From Nocardia sp. NBC_01329 (GTDB lineage Bacteria; Actinomycetota; Actinomycetes; Mycobacteriales; Mycobacteriaceae): a DNA stretch of 64,000 nt. The translations under genes and the position numbers were made by a program. The notes below the pieces were generated by a model. That model worked only from the letters and a program-made list of their open reading frames with translations, was not told the origin of the DNA and did not search any database. Below, piece by piece: positions 32,389 to 40,839 of this stretch (positions are counted from its first letter, which is position 1; every line of letters starts with the position of its first letter). Location: positions 4,806,001 to 4,870,000 of the forward strand of contig NZ_CP108381.1 of the NCBI RefSeq assembly GCF_035956715.1, written 5' to 3'.

Positions 32389-33843
32389 CTAGTGCACGCC
32401 CGACATATATCGGGTTATCCACGGCGACAGGGCGGCAATCACCGCACCCGCCGCGATCGCCACCAGACCGGTGATCCCGAAGTAGGCGAACTCGTCATCA
32501 GGTGAATAGAAACGCGCCAGCACACCCGACAATGTGGTGCCCAGCGCGAGGGACAGGAAATAGAGGGCCATCATCTGCGCGCGGAAGTGCTCGGGCGCGA
32601 GCTGAGTGCTCACCGCCAGGCCGATCGGAGAGATGAGCAGCTCCGAGACGGCGAACACCGCCATGATGAACAGCACCGCCAGAGCGGGCACCGAACGGCC
32701 CGTGGTCCCGGCCAGCGGGACGAACAGCAGGAACGCCACTCCCATCCCGGCAACACCGAGCGCGAATTTGCGCGGCGTACTGGGCGCCCGCTCCCCCAGC
32801 CTGGTCCACAACAGCGCGAACAGCGGCGACAAGGTGATGATCCACACCGGCTCCACCGAACCGATCCAGTTCGACGGCGCGGTCCAGCCGAATATGTTCC
32901 AGTCCATCCGCTCGTCGGAATAGACGGCGAGCACGGTGAAGATCTGCTGGAACAGCGCCCAGAACACCACATTGGCCAGGAACAGCGGCAGGAACGCCCG
33001 CACCCGGCTGCGTTCGAGCGGGCTCACCCGGCGATGGGTGAGCAGCACGGCGAAGTACGCCGCCGCGGCGACGACGATCAGCGCGGTGGTCACATCGGGC
33101 AGGTTGTCCACAGTGACCAGACCGGTCACCACCACCAGGACGATCACCAGGATCGCGGCGGCCGCCATCCCGGCGACCGGACCGTAGGCCCGGCGCGGCA
33201 GCGGATCGGTGGGTGCGCGCCCGGCGGTGCCGAGGTTGCGCCGGAACGCCACGTACTGGATCAGTCCGAGCGCCATCCCGACCGCCGCCGCGCCGAAGCC
33301 GGCGTGGAAACCCCACTCCTCCTGCAACAGCCCGGTGAGCAATGGCCCGACGAAGGCACCGAGGTTGATACCGAAATAGAACAGGGTGAAACCGCCGTCG
33401 ACGCGCGGATCACCTCTCGGGTACAGGGTGCCCAGCAGCGCGGACGCATTCGATTTCAACGCCCCGGCGCCCAGTGCGACCAGCACCAGCCCCACCCCCA
33501 CCCCGGTCAGCCCGGGGATCAGCGCGAGCGCGATATGCCCGGCCATCACCACGACACCGCCGTAGAAGACGGTCCGCTCCATCCCGACCAACCGGTCGGA
33601 GACCCAGCCGCCGATGATCGTGGAGAGATAGACCAGACCGCCGTAGGAGCCGACCAGGCCGATGGCGACATCCTGATCCATACCGAGACCACCGTCGGTG
33701 GCCGAGTAGTACAGGTAGTAGCCCAGGATCGTGAGCATCCCGTAGAAGGAGAAACGCTCCCACAGTTCGACACCGAACAGGTTGACGAGTCCGATCGGAT
33801 GGCCGAAGAAGGTCCGGCCGACGACGTCTGTTGCTTCGGACAT
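32389..33843 (-). CDS. POT/PTR-family di/tripeptide transporter
   Basis: A 484-residue proton-coupled oligopeptide transporter. The signature E-L-W-E-R-F-S-F-Y-G (ExxERFxYY type) lies in helix 1 near residue 27, with F-Y-F-G-I-N-L-G-A-F-V-G-P in helix 5 and G-G-W-V-S-D-R near helix 2. It imports di- and tripeptides. The ATG at 33843 opens an operon with the amino-acid permease and the small hypothetical gene, a sensible nitrogen-uptake set. Confidence 0.93.
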   Translation of the reverse strand: MSEATDVVGRTFFGHPIGLVNLFGVELWERFSFYGMLTILGYYLYYSATDGGLGMDQDVAIGLVGSYGGLVYLSTIIGGWVSDRLVGMERTVFYGGVVVMAGHIALALIPGLTGVGVGLVLVALGAGALKSNASALLGTLYPRGDPRVDGGFTLFYFGINLGAFVGPLLTGLLQEEWGFHAGFGAAAVGMALGLIQYVAFRRNLGTAGRAPTDPLPRRAYGPVAGMAAAAILVIVLVVVTGLVTVDNLPDVTTALIVVAAAAYFAVLLTHRRVSPLERSRVRAFLPLFLANVVFWALFQQIFTVLAVYSDERMDWNIFGWTAPSNWIGSVEPVWIITLSPLFALLWTRLGERAPSTPRKFALGVAGMGVAFLLFVPLAGTTGRSVPALAVLFIMAVFAVSELLISPIGLAVSTQLAPEHFRAQMMALYFLSLALGTTLSGVLARFYSPDDEFAYFGITGLVAIAAGAVIAALSPWITRYMSGVH

Positions 33844-33955
33844 CCTCAGACTGTCCCACGCACGCGGCCGGGTGCGTGGGATACCGCACAGAACCGATAC
33901 CGCGGCTCAACGAATACCCGGAACCCCGACAACAACCCGGGCCCCGGTCCTTCGG

Positions 33956-34903
33956 TCAGGCGATCGACAGAGCGATCCCGTCCAGGATGTCGTGTTCGCT
34001 GACCACCAGTTCGCCGATTCCGGCCCGCCGGGCCAGCTCCGCGGCCAGCACCTCGGTGATCACCGCGCCGCCGCCGATGACGTCGACGCGCCCCGGATGC
34101 ATGGGCCCCAAGGCGGCGCGCTCATCGTGGTCCATCGCGATCAGCCGATCACAGACCGCGTTCAGCTGAGGCAGGCCGATCCTCGCCAAATGGGTTTTCG
34201 CCGAATCGTATTCCGGCAGGTCCAGTGCGACGGCCGCGAGCGTGGTCATCGTGCCCGCCACCCCGACCCAGGTATGCGCACCGTCCACCGGGACATGGGT
34301 GAAGGCCTCGGTGAGCCGTTCGGTCGCGAATTCGCGGGCCGCGGCGACTTCGGCCACCTCCGGCGGGTTTCCGCGCAGGCATCGCTCGGTGACCCGTACA
34401 CAACCGATATCAGCGGAGAACGCCGCACGGACTCCGCCGCTGTCGCCGACCACGAGCTCGGTGGAGCCACCACCCAGATCGACCACGACGAACGGCCCGT
34501 CCGCCGCCGACAGTTCCCCGACCGCGCCGGTGAACGACAGACGCGCCTCCTCGTCACCGGTGATCACCTCGGCCGTCGCGCCCGGCACCACCCGGCCGAG
34601 TTCGGCCCGGGTCATCGCGAAGAAATCCTCCCGGTTCGACGCGTCGCGGGTGGCGGAGGTGGCGACCATCCGCACCCGGCTCACCCCGTGCTCGAGCATG
34701 AGCGTCACATAATCGGCGAGCGCGACCCGGGTCCGCTCGATCGCTTCCGGGTTCAACTGCCCGGTCGCGTCCACACCTTTGCCCAGACGCACGATCCGCA
34801 TCTCCCGATGCACATCGGTCAGGGTCGAATCCGCGCCGATATCGGCGATCAGCAGGCGGATCGAATTGGTGCCACAGTCCACAGCAGCGACCCTGTCGGT
34901 CAC
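33956..34903 (-). CDS. ppx: Ppx/GppA-type exopolyphosphatase
   Basis: A 315-residue member of the Ppx/GppA family of the ASKHA fold. The phosphate-binding motifs are V-D-C-G-T-N-S-I-R-L-L (residues ~8-18) and V-D-L-G-G-G-S-T-E-L. A third is V-I-G-G-G-A-V. It hydrolyses polyphosphate ends, and in mycobacteria homologues affect (p)ppGpp-linked persistence. It is shorter than E. coli Ppx, lacking the C-terminal domains. The GTG start overlaps the stop of DUF501 by 4 nt. The order eno-ftsB-DUF501-ppx equals that in Mycobacterium tuberculosis. Confidence 0.9.
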   Translation of the reverse strand: MTDRVAAVDCGTNSIRLLIADIGADSTLTDVHREMRIVRLGKGVDATGQLNPEAIERTRVALADYVTLMLEHGVSRVRMVATSATRDASNREDFFAMTRAELGRVVPGATAEVITGDEEARLSFTGAVGELSAADGPFVVVDLGGGSTELVVGDSGGVRAAFSADIGCVRVTERCLRGNPPEVAEVAAAREFATERLTEAFTHVPVDGAHTWVGVAGTMTTLAAVALDLPEYDSAKTHLARIGLPQLNAVCDRLIAMDHDERAALGPMHPGRVDVIGGGAVITEVLAAELARRAGIGELVVSEHDILDGIALSIA

Positions 34904-35421
34904 AGTGGTGCCTCCTTCTCGGCGTATTCCGGCCAGTCCGCCGGGATCGCGCTGCCGCGCAGCCCGTTCGCGGCCGCCAGCGCCACCGCCTCGTCGCCGA
35001 GCGGATTGACTCCCGGCCCCTTGGCCAGCGCGTGCGCGATCAGCACATGCAAGCATTTCACCCGGTCCGGCATCCCGCCACCGCTGAAATCGGTACCCAG
35101 CGATTCGATCTCGTCCCGTTCGGCCAGATAGCTCTCGTGCGCGCCGCGATAGGCGGCGGCGAGTTCGGTATCGCGGTCGAGCCGTTCGGTCATCCCCTTC
35201 ATCACACCCGCGGACTCCAGTCGGCTGGCTTCCGCGGTCAGCCGGGGATCGGTGAGGTAGTAGAGAGTGGGGAACGGTGTGCCGTCGGGAAGTTTCGGCG
35301 CGGTCTTCACCACCGCGGGCAGGCCGTCCGGCGTCCGGTAGGCGATGGCGAGCACCCCGCGTGGTTCGCGGCCGAGTTGTTCGGCGACGATCTGCAGATC
35401 TCGGTCGTCGGGTGTGCTCAC
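34900..35421 (-). CDS. DUF501 domain protein
   Basis: A 173-residue protein of the DUF501 family, always near eno and ftsB in actinobacteria. Visible conserved stretches are L-G-R-E-P-R-G-V, F-P-T-L-Y-Y-L-T-D-P and M-P-D-R-V-K-C-L-H-V-L-I-A-H. The Cys and His in C-L-H...H may form a site. Function is unknown. Starts and stops overlap by 4 nt (GTGA) with both neighbours, so FtsB, DUF501 and Ppx are translated as a coupled chain. Confidence 0.9.
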   Translation of the reverse strand: MSTPDDRDLQIVAEQLGREPRGVLAIAYRTPDGLPAVVKTAPKLPDGTPFPTLYYLTDPRLTAEASRLESAGVMKGMTERLDRDTELAAAYRGAHESYLAERDEIESLGTDFSGGGMPDRVKCLHVLIAHALAKGPGVNPLGDEAVALAAANGLRGSAIPADWPEYAEKEAPL

Positions 35422-36005
35422 CTGGATCCTTCCGGCTGTGGCGCGGGTGCTTCGATTTCGGGGGGTGGTTCGGAAATACTCCGCCACAGATCCGTGTACC
35501 ACGGATCGGGTTGGTGCCGGGGTGCCTGCGGATCCGGGATGGCGGGCACTTCGATCCCCGGGACCTGCACGATATAGGGAGTTTCGCCGGGCATCACCAA
35601 CCGCAATCGGTCGCGTGCCTCGGAACGGATGTAGGCCGGATCCTCCTGCTGGGAACGGCGGTCCTTCAGCCGGGCGATATCGTCCTCGAGCGTGCGGCGT
35701 TCGGCCGCGAGCTGATCGGCTTCGGCGCGCTGGGTGAAGTAGGTGCGCATGGGGACGGCCAGCGTCATCGCCAGCGCGCACACCACCATGGCGAGGATGA
35801 TCGCCTTACCGGCGGACAACCCCAGAATGGTCCGTTCCGACCAGTCCCGCGCACCCTCCTGCCCGGCCCGGGCCCGACGCGTGGTGCGCCGCACCCGCTC
35901 CGCGCCGCCGTGTACTTCGGCGGCGGGCCCGCGCGACGGCGCGCGCGACGTGCGGCGGTCGCCCCGGCTCGCGGGGCTGGTACCGCGCGCACGCCGCTCC
36001 GTCAT
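35418..36005 (-). CDS. ftsB: FtsB/DivIC-type septum formation protein
   Basis: A 195-residue bitopic division protein. The first 60 residues are basic and cytoplasmic. One membrane helix lies at about 68-88 (A-I-I-L-A-M-V-V-C-A-L-A), followed by a coiled coil (A-E-A-D-Q-L-A-A-E-R-R-T-L-E-D-D-I-A-R-L-K-D-R) and a proline-rich extracytoplasmic tail. FtsB bridges the FtsL/FtsQ complex at the septum. It begins 12 bp after eno, and its end overlaps DUF501. Confidence 0.88.
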   Translation of the reverse strand: MTERRARGTSPASRGDRRTSRAPSRGPAAEVHGGAERVRRTTRRARAGQEGARDWSERTILGLSAGKAIILAMVVCALAMTLAVPMRTYFTQRAEADQLAAERRTLEDDIARLKDRRSQQEDPAYIRSEARDRLRLVMPGETPYIVQVPGIEVPAIPDPQAPRHQPDPWYTDLWRSISEPPPEIEAPAPQPEGSR

Positions 36006-36017
36006 CTACCTCGGCCC

Positions 36018-37301
36018 TCAGTCCTCGAAGGTGAACCTGGGGAAGGCGACATCACCGGCGTAGCGGGCCGAATCGCCGAGGGCATCCTCGATCCGCAGCA
36101 GCTGGTTGTACTTGGCCACCCGCTCGCTCCGCGCCGGGGCGCCGGTCTTGATCTGACCGCTGCCGACGGCGACGGCGAGATCGGCGATGGTGGTGTCCTC
36201 GGTTTCACCCGACCGGTGCGACATCATGGTCTTGTACCCGTTGCGGTGCGCCAGTTCGACCGCGTCCAGGGTCTCGGTGAGGGTGCCGATCTGGTTGACC
36301 TTCACCAGCAGCGCGTTGGCCGCGCCCCTGGCGATACCGTCCTCGAGGCGTTCGGGGTTGGTGACGAACAGATCGTCGCCGACCAGTTGCACCTTGTCGC
36401 CGATCTCGTCGGTCAGCGCGACCCAGCCGTCCCAATCGTCCTCCGACAGCGGGTCCTCGATGGACACCAGCGGGTAGGCGGCCTTCAGTTCGGCGTAGAA
36501 CTTCGTCATCTCGGCGGCCGAGCGGGCAGAGCCCTCGAACTGGTAAGCGCCGTCTCTGTAGAACTCGGTCGCCGCGACATCCAGGGCGAGCGCCACATCC
36601 CGGCCCAGCTTCAGTCCGGTCTTGCCGATCGCGACGCTGATCAGGTCCAGCGCCTCCTTGGTGCCGGCGACATCGGGCGCGAAGCCGCCCTCGTCACCCA
36701 GACCGGTGGCCAGGCCCTTCTCCTTCAGCACCGCCTTGAGCGCGTGATAGACCTCCGCGCCCCAGCGCAGCGATTCCTTGAAGGTCGGCGCGCCGATCGG
36801 CGCCACCATGAACTCCTGCACATCCACACCGGTATCGGCGTGCGCACCACCGTTGAGGATGTTCATCATCGGCACCGGCAGTACATGGGCGTTGGGTCCG
36901 CCGAGATAGCGGAACAGTTCCAGACCCGAGGACTCCGCTGCCGCCCGCGCCACCGCCAGGGAGACACCCAGCAGTGCGTTCGCACCGAGCCGCGATTTGT
37001 CCGGCGTCCCGTCGAGATCGAGTAGCGCCTGGTCGACGGTGCGCTGTTCGACGGCGTCCAGGCCGATCACGGCCGGGGCGATCTCATCGAGCACCCCCTC
37101 GACAGCTTTCTGCACACCCTTGCCGTTGTAGCGCTCTCCGCCGTCGCGGAGTTCCACGGCCTCGTGCTCGCCGGTGGAGGCACCGGAGGGCACCGCGGCG
37201 CGGGTCAGGGTGCCGTCGTCGAGGGCGATCTCGACCTCGACGGTGGGGTTACCGCGCGAATCCAGGATCTCGCGAGCTCCGACCTGTTCGATGATGGCCA
37301 C
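36018..37301 (-). CDS. eno: Enolase
   Basis: A 427-residue enolase, interconverting 2-phosphoglycerate and phosphoenolpyruvate. N-terminal R-E-I-L-D-S-R-G-N-P-T-V-E and S-G-A-S-T-G substrate loops, G-D-E-G-G-F (catalytic Glu), S-I-E-D-P and L-V-G-D-D (metal), L-L-V-K-V-N-Q-I-G-T (catalytic Lys) and S-H-R-S-G-E-T-E-D are all intact. The GTG at 37301 follows GGAG; the long upstream frame is spurious. It lies just upstream of ftsB on the same strand. Confidence 0.97.
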   Translation of the reverse strand: MAIIEQVGAREILDSRGNPTVEVEIALDDGTLTRAAVPSGASTGEHEAVELRDGGERYNGKGVQKAVEGVLDEIAPAVIGLDAVEQRTVDQALLDLDGTPDKSRLGANALLGVSLAVARAAAESSGLELFRYLGGPNAHVLPVPMMNILNGGAHADTGVDVQEFMVAPIGAPTFKESLRWGAEVYHALKAVLKEKGLATGLGDEGGFAPDVAGTKEALDLISVAIGKTGLKLGRDVALALDVAATEFYRDGAYQFEGSARSAAEMTKFYAELKAAYPLVSIEDPLSEDDWDGWVALTDEIGDKVQLVGDDLFVTNPERLEDGIARGAANALLVKVNQIGTLTETLDAVELAHRNGYKTMMSHRSGETEDTTIADLAVAVGSGQIKTGAPARSERVAKYNQLLRIEDALGDSARYAGDVAFPRFTFED

Positions 37302-37432
37302 GAAAACAACACTCCTTCGGCTGCTGGCACGGTTGATATCGGGGACGAGCCGTGCGGTTGCGAGCCTAATAGGCCCGGTTGCGGCCAGTCCATCCGCCGC
37401 CCCGCAGCGCCCACCGCGGTTCCGGCGCCACC

Positions 37433-38170
37433 TCAGACACGGCGACCGACACTGTAGGCCGCGGCCCGGTCCCGGACGGCCTCCATATAAGCCTCCGACC
37501 GGTTGTAGACGAACAGCGCGCGGCTCCAGCCCGCCGCGGTGAGCAGGGTCCCGCCGCTCACGCACAGATACCTCCCCGCGGTGAGCGCCGCGTCGTCGAT
37601 ACTGTGCGGATCGGCGACCCCGTCGCCGTTCGCGTCGACTCCCCATCTACGCCAGGTCTCCGGAATGAACTGCATCGGTCCCACCGCCCGATCGAATACC
37701 CGGTCCCCATCGAGCCGGCCCTCGTCGGTATCCCTGATCTCCGCGACCCCCGGCGCCCCGTCCAGCGGAATCCCGATGATCGACGGCTCCACCAAACCGT
37801 CGTCACCCACTTCGGCCCCGCGGTGCCGGCCGTGATCGCTCTCCACACTCCCGATCCCCGCCAGCGTCGTCCAGCCGATCCCGCAATCCGGCCGAGCCCG
37901 CGCCAGCACCGCCGCCGCGTACCCGTACGCCTCCAGCGCGGCCACCGGGATCTCCAGCGCCCCGGCCTGCTCGGCCGCCCACGCGTTGAGCTGAGCCGCG
38001 GTCCGGCCCGGGGCATCGAGATCGATCACGGGAACGGGAACACCGGGGCCGGGCGGGATGCCCTCGGGTATGGGCACCAGATCCTCGCCTACCCCACACC
38101 CGGTGAGCAGTAGAGCAATCAACGAAACGGCGACGAGGCCGAACCTGCGGGAACGCACATACTCCATCAT
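37433..38170 (-). CDS. LpqU-like lytic transglycosylase lipoprotein
   Basis: A 245-residue murein transglycosylase-like lipoprotein. The signal ends in L-L-L-T-G-C, with lipidated Cys near residue 24. The catalytic domain has G-I-G-S-V-E-S-D-H-G (catalytic Glu), A-V-G-P-M-Q-F-I-P-E-T-W and D-P-H-S-I-D-D-A-A-L-T-A-G-R-Y-L. Such enzymes cleave peptidoglycan at MurNAc-GlcNAc bonds. Tandem ATGs at 38170 and 38167 are likely starts; a GTG at 38194 is possible. Its place before eno matches M. tuberculosis lpqU. Confidence 0.88.
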   Translation of the reverse strand: MMEYVRSRRFGLVAVSLIALLLTGCGVGEDLVPIPEGIPPGPGVPVPVIDLDAPGRTAAQLNAWAAEQAGALEIPVAALEAYGYAAAVLARARPDCGIGWTTLAGIGSVESDHGRHRGAEVGDDGLVEPSIIGIPLDGAPGVAEIRDTDEGRLDGDRVFDRAVGPMQFIPETWRRWGVDANGDGVADPHSIDDAALTAGRYLCVSGGTLLTAAGWSRALFVYNRSEAYMEAVRDRAAAYSVGRRV

Positions 38171-38405
38171 CCAGACCGACAGGCCCGATCCCACCGCACG
38201 GACCGTGGCGCGACGCAGATCACAGTCTCCCCGGTCGATTCACCGCGGAGCCGCATCCGGCGCATGAGGAACTCGCCGAGATGGGCAACGTGACCCGACT
38301 CCCGGCAGTTCACCCACGATTCATATACCCCCATCTGCTATCCGCCGTTTGTGTCGGACCAGCTGGTTACTGTTTCGAGCGCAGCCGAGCCGTCCGAGGA
38401 GCGCT

Positions 38406-39092
38406 TTGAACACCAGACCGCACACAACACCTATCCTTTTTCTCAGCGGTGCCGGGCTTCCAGCCTGGATTTGGGAAGACGTTCGGGCGGCCCTGCCCGT
38501 TGAATCGGCAGTCGCTGTCTACCCGAAGCAGGGCGACGCGACCCTCCACGACTATGCCGACACCGCTCTGGCACAAGCACCCGATGGGCCGTTCACGATT
38601 GTGGCTCACTCGGTCGGCGGCGTCGTAGCCAGCGAGATCACGGCAATCGCACCCGAGCGTGTCGCCGGCCTGCTCGGCATCGCCGCTTCGGTGCCCGCCG
38701 CTGGGACGTCGTTCCTCGGCGCGCTGCCTGTGCCACACCGCTTTGTCGTCGGCCTGATCATGCGGCTCACCGGAACACGACCACCCGAGAAGATGATTCG
38801 TTCCGGGTTATGCGCAGGGCTCGGCGCCGCCGATATCGCGCGCATCGTTTCGGACTTCGAACCGGAATCGCAGCGCCTCTATCGAGACAGCGTGTCGCCG
38901 CGCACACTTCCGGCCCGCAGCGGATACGTCACGACCACGGCCGACCGCGAGTTCTCCATCGCGTCGCAGCGGAAGTATGCCGCCGAACTCAACCCGAAAT
39001 TCCGCCGTGAGGTGCCGACCGGACACCTGCCGATGCTGCAGGATTCAGTGTCGCTGACGCAGATCATCGAAGAATTCGCGGCCGGGGCCTGA
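38406..39092 (+). CDS. Alpha/beta hydrolase
   Basis: A 228-residue alpha/beta hydrolase with an oxyanion strand (P-I-L-F-L-S-G-A-G-L), nucleophile elbow A-H-S-V-G-G, and a C-terminal T-G-H-L-P-M catalytic His. No substrate can be inferred. A TTG at 38406 lies four to five bases after GAGGAG (38396-38401) and suits the fold; a TTG at 38349 would add 19 residues. Codon use is slightly less G/C-biased than the neighbours. It sits at the junction between the eno block and the ESX-4 block and may be a recent arrival. Confidence 0.75.
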   Translation: MNTRPHTTPILFLSGAGLPAWIWEDVRAALPVESAVAVYPKQGDATLHDYADTALAQAPDGPFTIVAHSVGGVVASEITAIAPERVAGLLGIAASVPAAGTSFLGALPVPHRFVVGLIMRLTGTRPPEKMIRSGLCAGLGAADIARIVSDFEPESQRLYRDSVSPRTLPARSGYVTTTADREFSIASQRKYAAELNPKFRREVPTGHLPMLQDSVSLTQIIEEFAAGA

Positions 39093-39277
39093 ACCACTGC
39101 CGCGAACTTCTGTCGCTGGATTCGAGCGGTATCCGCATCCGACAGGGCCACGGCACAGTATCTACTGCTGAGATCTAGTGCCGGATCAGGAAACGTTTGC
39201 CCTGTTGTGATGTGACGCGGCGTCCGGGTGCTTTGCCGGTCGGCGTGTGACAGTCACCCTGTCCGGGTGGCGATACC

Positions 39278-39823
39278 CTACGCGATCGCCGACGGGTCCA
39301 CGGCGCCGCAGTCGTCGATCGCTCGTCGCAGGCTTGCTGGCCTGCCGCTGAGGAACACGCGGTCCGCGTCGGTGAGCTCCGGCGAGCGATCCGGTTCGGC
39401 GACAACTTCTTCCGCCTCCGTGATCCGGTCCGTGAACCTCGGGCTCGGCACATCGACCTCGCGCATGCCGGCGTGCAGCTGCTCCAGCGCCTTGGCGTAG
39501 TCGACTGGTGAGGCGTGAGGTGTCACGGGCTCGTAGTAGGTCCACAGCGTCACTGCGAAGCCATCGCGCGTGTACACACGCGGGTCCGCCCGAGGCTCCA
39601 AGGGACACACCGGGCATCCGACCGCGGTGAGCCGCTGAGCGAGATCGACTTCGAACTGCGCAACCTCTTGTCCCACAGGGGCGACCCGGGCAAAGACGTC
39701 GCTTGGCGCCAGCCGCAGTGCGAGCTTGTTCGAGTTGTGGAGAACGATTGCATCGTTGGCCGGCAGGTCGAACGATGCGGCGACCGAAGTCGCAGCCGCG
39801 ATCGCACGCGCGACGTCGGTCAT
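39278..39823 (-). pseudogene. Truncated aminoglycoside-phosphotransferase-family gene
   Basis: The 181-codon frame gives the N lobe and the start of the C lobe of an APH-like kinase (L-H-N-S-N-K-L-A-L-R-L, D-V-F-A-R-V-A for the ATP Lys region, V-T-L-W-T-Y-Y-E hinge, then A-K-A-L-E-Q-L-H-A-G-M). It stops after R-R-A-I-D-D-C-G-A-V-D, before the catalytic H-G-D and D-F-G-like motifs, which are absent in all frames downstream. The family is about 300 residues, so the 3' part was deleted. It should be inactive. Confidence 0.65.
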
Positions 39824-39964
39824 ATCCACCCTCGGGTCTTGGCATAGATGAGCGAGGGCGATGCCCACCAGCATGGCCAGGCGCCAACTATCGTGGCTCG
39901 ACACAAGTCCCGAGGTCAGCGGTTGAGTACGGAGCGGCCAGCTGAAGCACTCAACTAGCCTGAG

Positions 39965-40015
39965 ACAAAAGAAAACGATTGTGCCTCGAGAATCTGATCT
40001 CGGGGCACAATCGTT
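39965..40015 (-). terminator. Strong intrinsic terminator of the esx transcript
   Basis: AACGATTGTGCC (39974-39985) pairs with GGCACAATCGTT (40004-40015), and CGAGA/TCTCG extends the stem inward, for 18 pairs with one G-T. In the minus direction the hairpin is followed by TTTTCTTTTG. It lies about 30 bp after the esx stop. It is unusually AT-rich for this genome. Confidence 0.9.
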
Positions 40016-40046
40016 GTTTCGAGCTGCATCCGGTCGGCCTACCGGA

Positions 40047-40334
40047 TCAGGCCCAGCGCGACGCGTTCAGCTTATCGGTGGTCGTCATCTCGACGGCACC
40101 GTCTTCAACAGTCTTGGCGAGACGCTCCATGATGTCGAGCAGGCCGTTGTGGGCCTCGTCCCACCGAGCCTGCTTGAGACGGTAGGCATCCCGGGCACCG
40201 GACTCCCATTCGGCGGCCAGTGCGTTGACGTAGCCCTGCAGCTCGTCATGGGTTTCGGTCAACCGGCCCTTCGACGTACGGAGGTCGCCGGTCATCGCCA
40301 TCAGCTGGGCTTCCGAATACTTCATCTGCGACAT
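40047..40334 (-). CDS. ESX-4 Esx protein (EsxT-like, WXG100 family)
   Basis: A 95-residue helical-hairpin protein of the ESAT-6/WXG100 size and layout. The turn reads A-A-E-W-E-S-G-A-R-D-A-Y; the Trp is kept, but Ser replaces the Gly of W-x-G, as in mycobacterial EsxT. It is expected to pair with the protein encoded 38 bp upstream and be secreted by the EccC-driven machine encoded next door. A strong terminator follows. A Y-x-x-x-D/E export signal is not evident at its C terminus. Confidence 0.85.
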   Translation of the reverse strand: MSQMKYSEAQLMAMTGDLRTSKGRLTETHDELQGYVNALAAEWESGARDAYRLKQARWDEAHNGLLDIMERLAKTVEDGAVEMTTTDKLNASRWA

Positions 40335-40372
40335 AGAAACAAACTCCTAAGACTCTCGTGAACCGAGGACGT

Positions 40373-40708
40373 TCAGATATTCAGGCTGGAGCCGAGTTCG
40401 GACGAGGAACCGAGCGAACTCAGGGCATCCTGGTTCGCCTGCTCGGTGGCCGAGTACCCCTTGCCGTTTTCACGGATGAGGGTTCCGATCTCCGCGAGGA
40501 CGTCGTGCAGTTTGCGGGACTGCGAATCGTAATCGTCCATCACCTTGCGGAAGGTGCCGGCGGCAGAACCTTCCCAGTTCCCCGCGGAACCGGCAACGAT
40601 ATTGCGCACATTGCCGATTTCGGTCTGCAGCTGCGAATTCACGTTCTCGACGTGCTTGGCAGCTGTCTCCATTGCCGCTACGTCGGTAGTGACGTTGGGG
40701 TTCGCCAC
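40373..40708 (-). CDS. ESX-4 Esx protein (CFP-10-like, WXG100 family)
   Basis: A 111-residue WXG100 protein. The turn is G-N-W-E-G-S-A-A-G-T-F with a proper W-x-G, and the C-terminal tail has Y-S-A-T-E, matching the Y-x-x-x-D/E export signal read by EccC. It starts with ATG after a good AGGAGAT site. It should form the antiparallel heterodimer with the next protein. An imperfect inverted repeat (40725-40766) lies in its leader. Confidence 0.9.
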   Translation of the reverse strand: MANPNVTTDVAAMETAAKHVENVNSQLQTEIGNVRNIVAGSAGNWEGSAAGTFRKVMDDYDSQSRKLHDVLAEIGTLIRENGKGYSATEQANQDALSSLGSSSELGSSLNI

Positions 40709-40724
40709 GGTATCTCCTTAATCG

Positions 40725-40766
40725 AGTTCGGATCCGGACCCCCTGCGTCCGCAAACGGTCCGAACT
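40725..40766. promoter_or_regulatory. Imperfect inverted repeat before the esx genes
   Basis: AGTTCGG-atcc-GGACC faces GGTCCGAACT (40757-40766); the arms pair over about ten bases with a 4-nt insertion. It lies in the 131-bp space between the Rv3446c-type gene and the esx pair, where a separate esx promoter or regulatory RNA hairpin may sit. Confidence 0.4.
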
Positions 40767-40839
40767 TGCCTTCATGAAGATTGGACGCGATCCCTGCCCA
40801 ATCGGTTCCATCGCATTTCGGAAAAAGTCCCGACCGGAG

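Noticed and set aside
39278..39823. Functional aminoglycoside resistance kinase
   Set aside because: The catalytic H-G-D and metal-binding motifs are missing, and no downstream frame supplies them.
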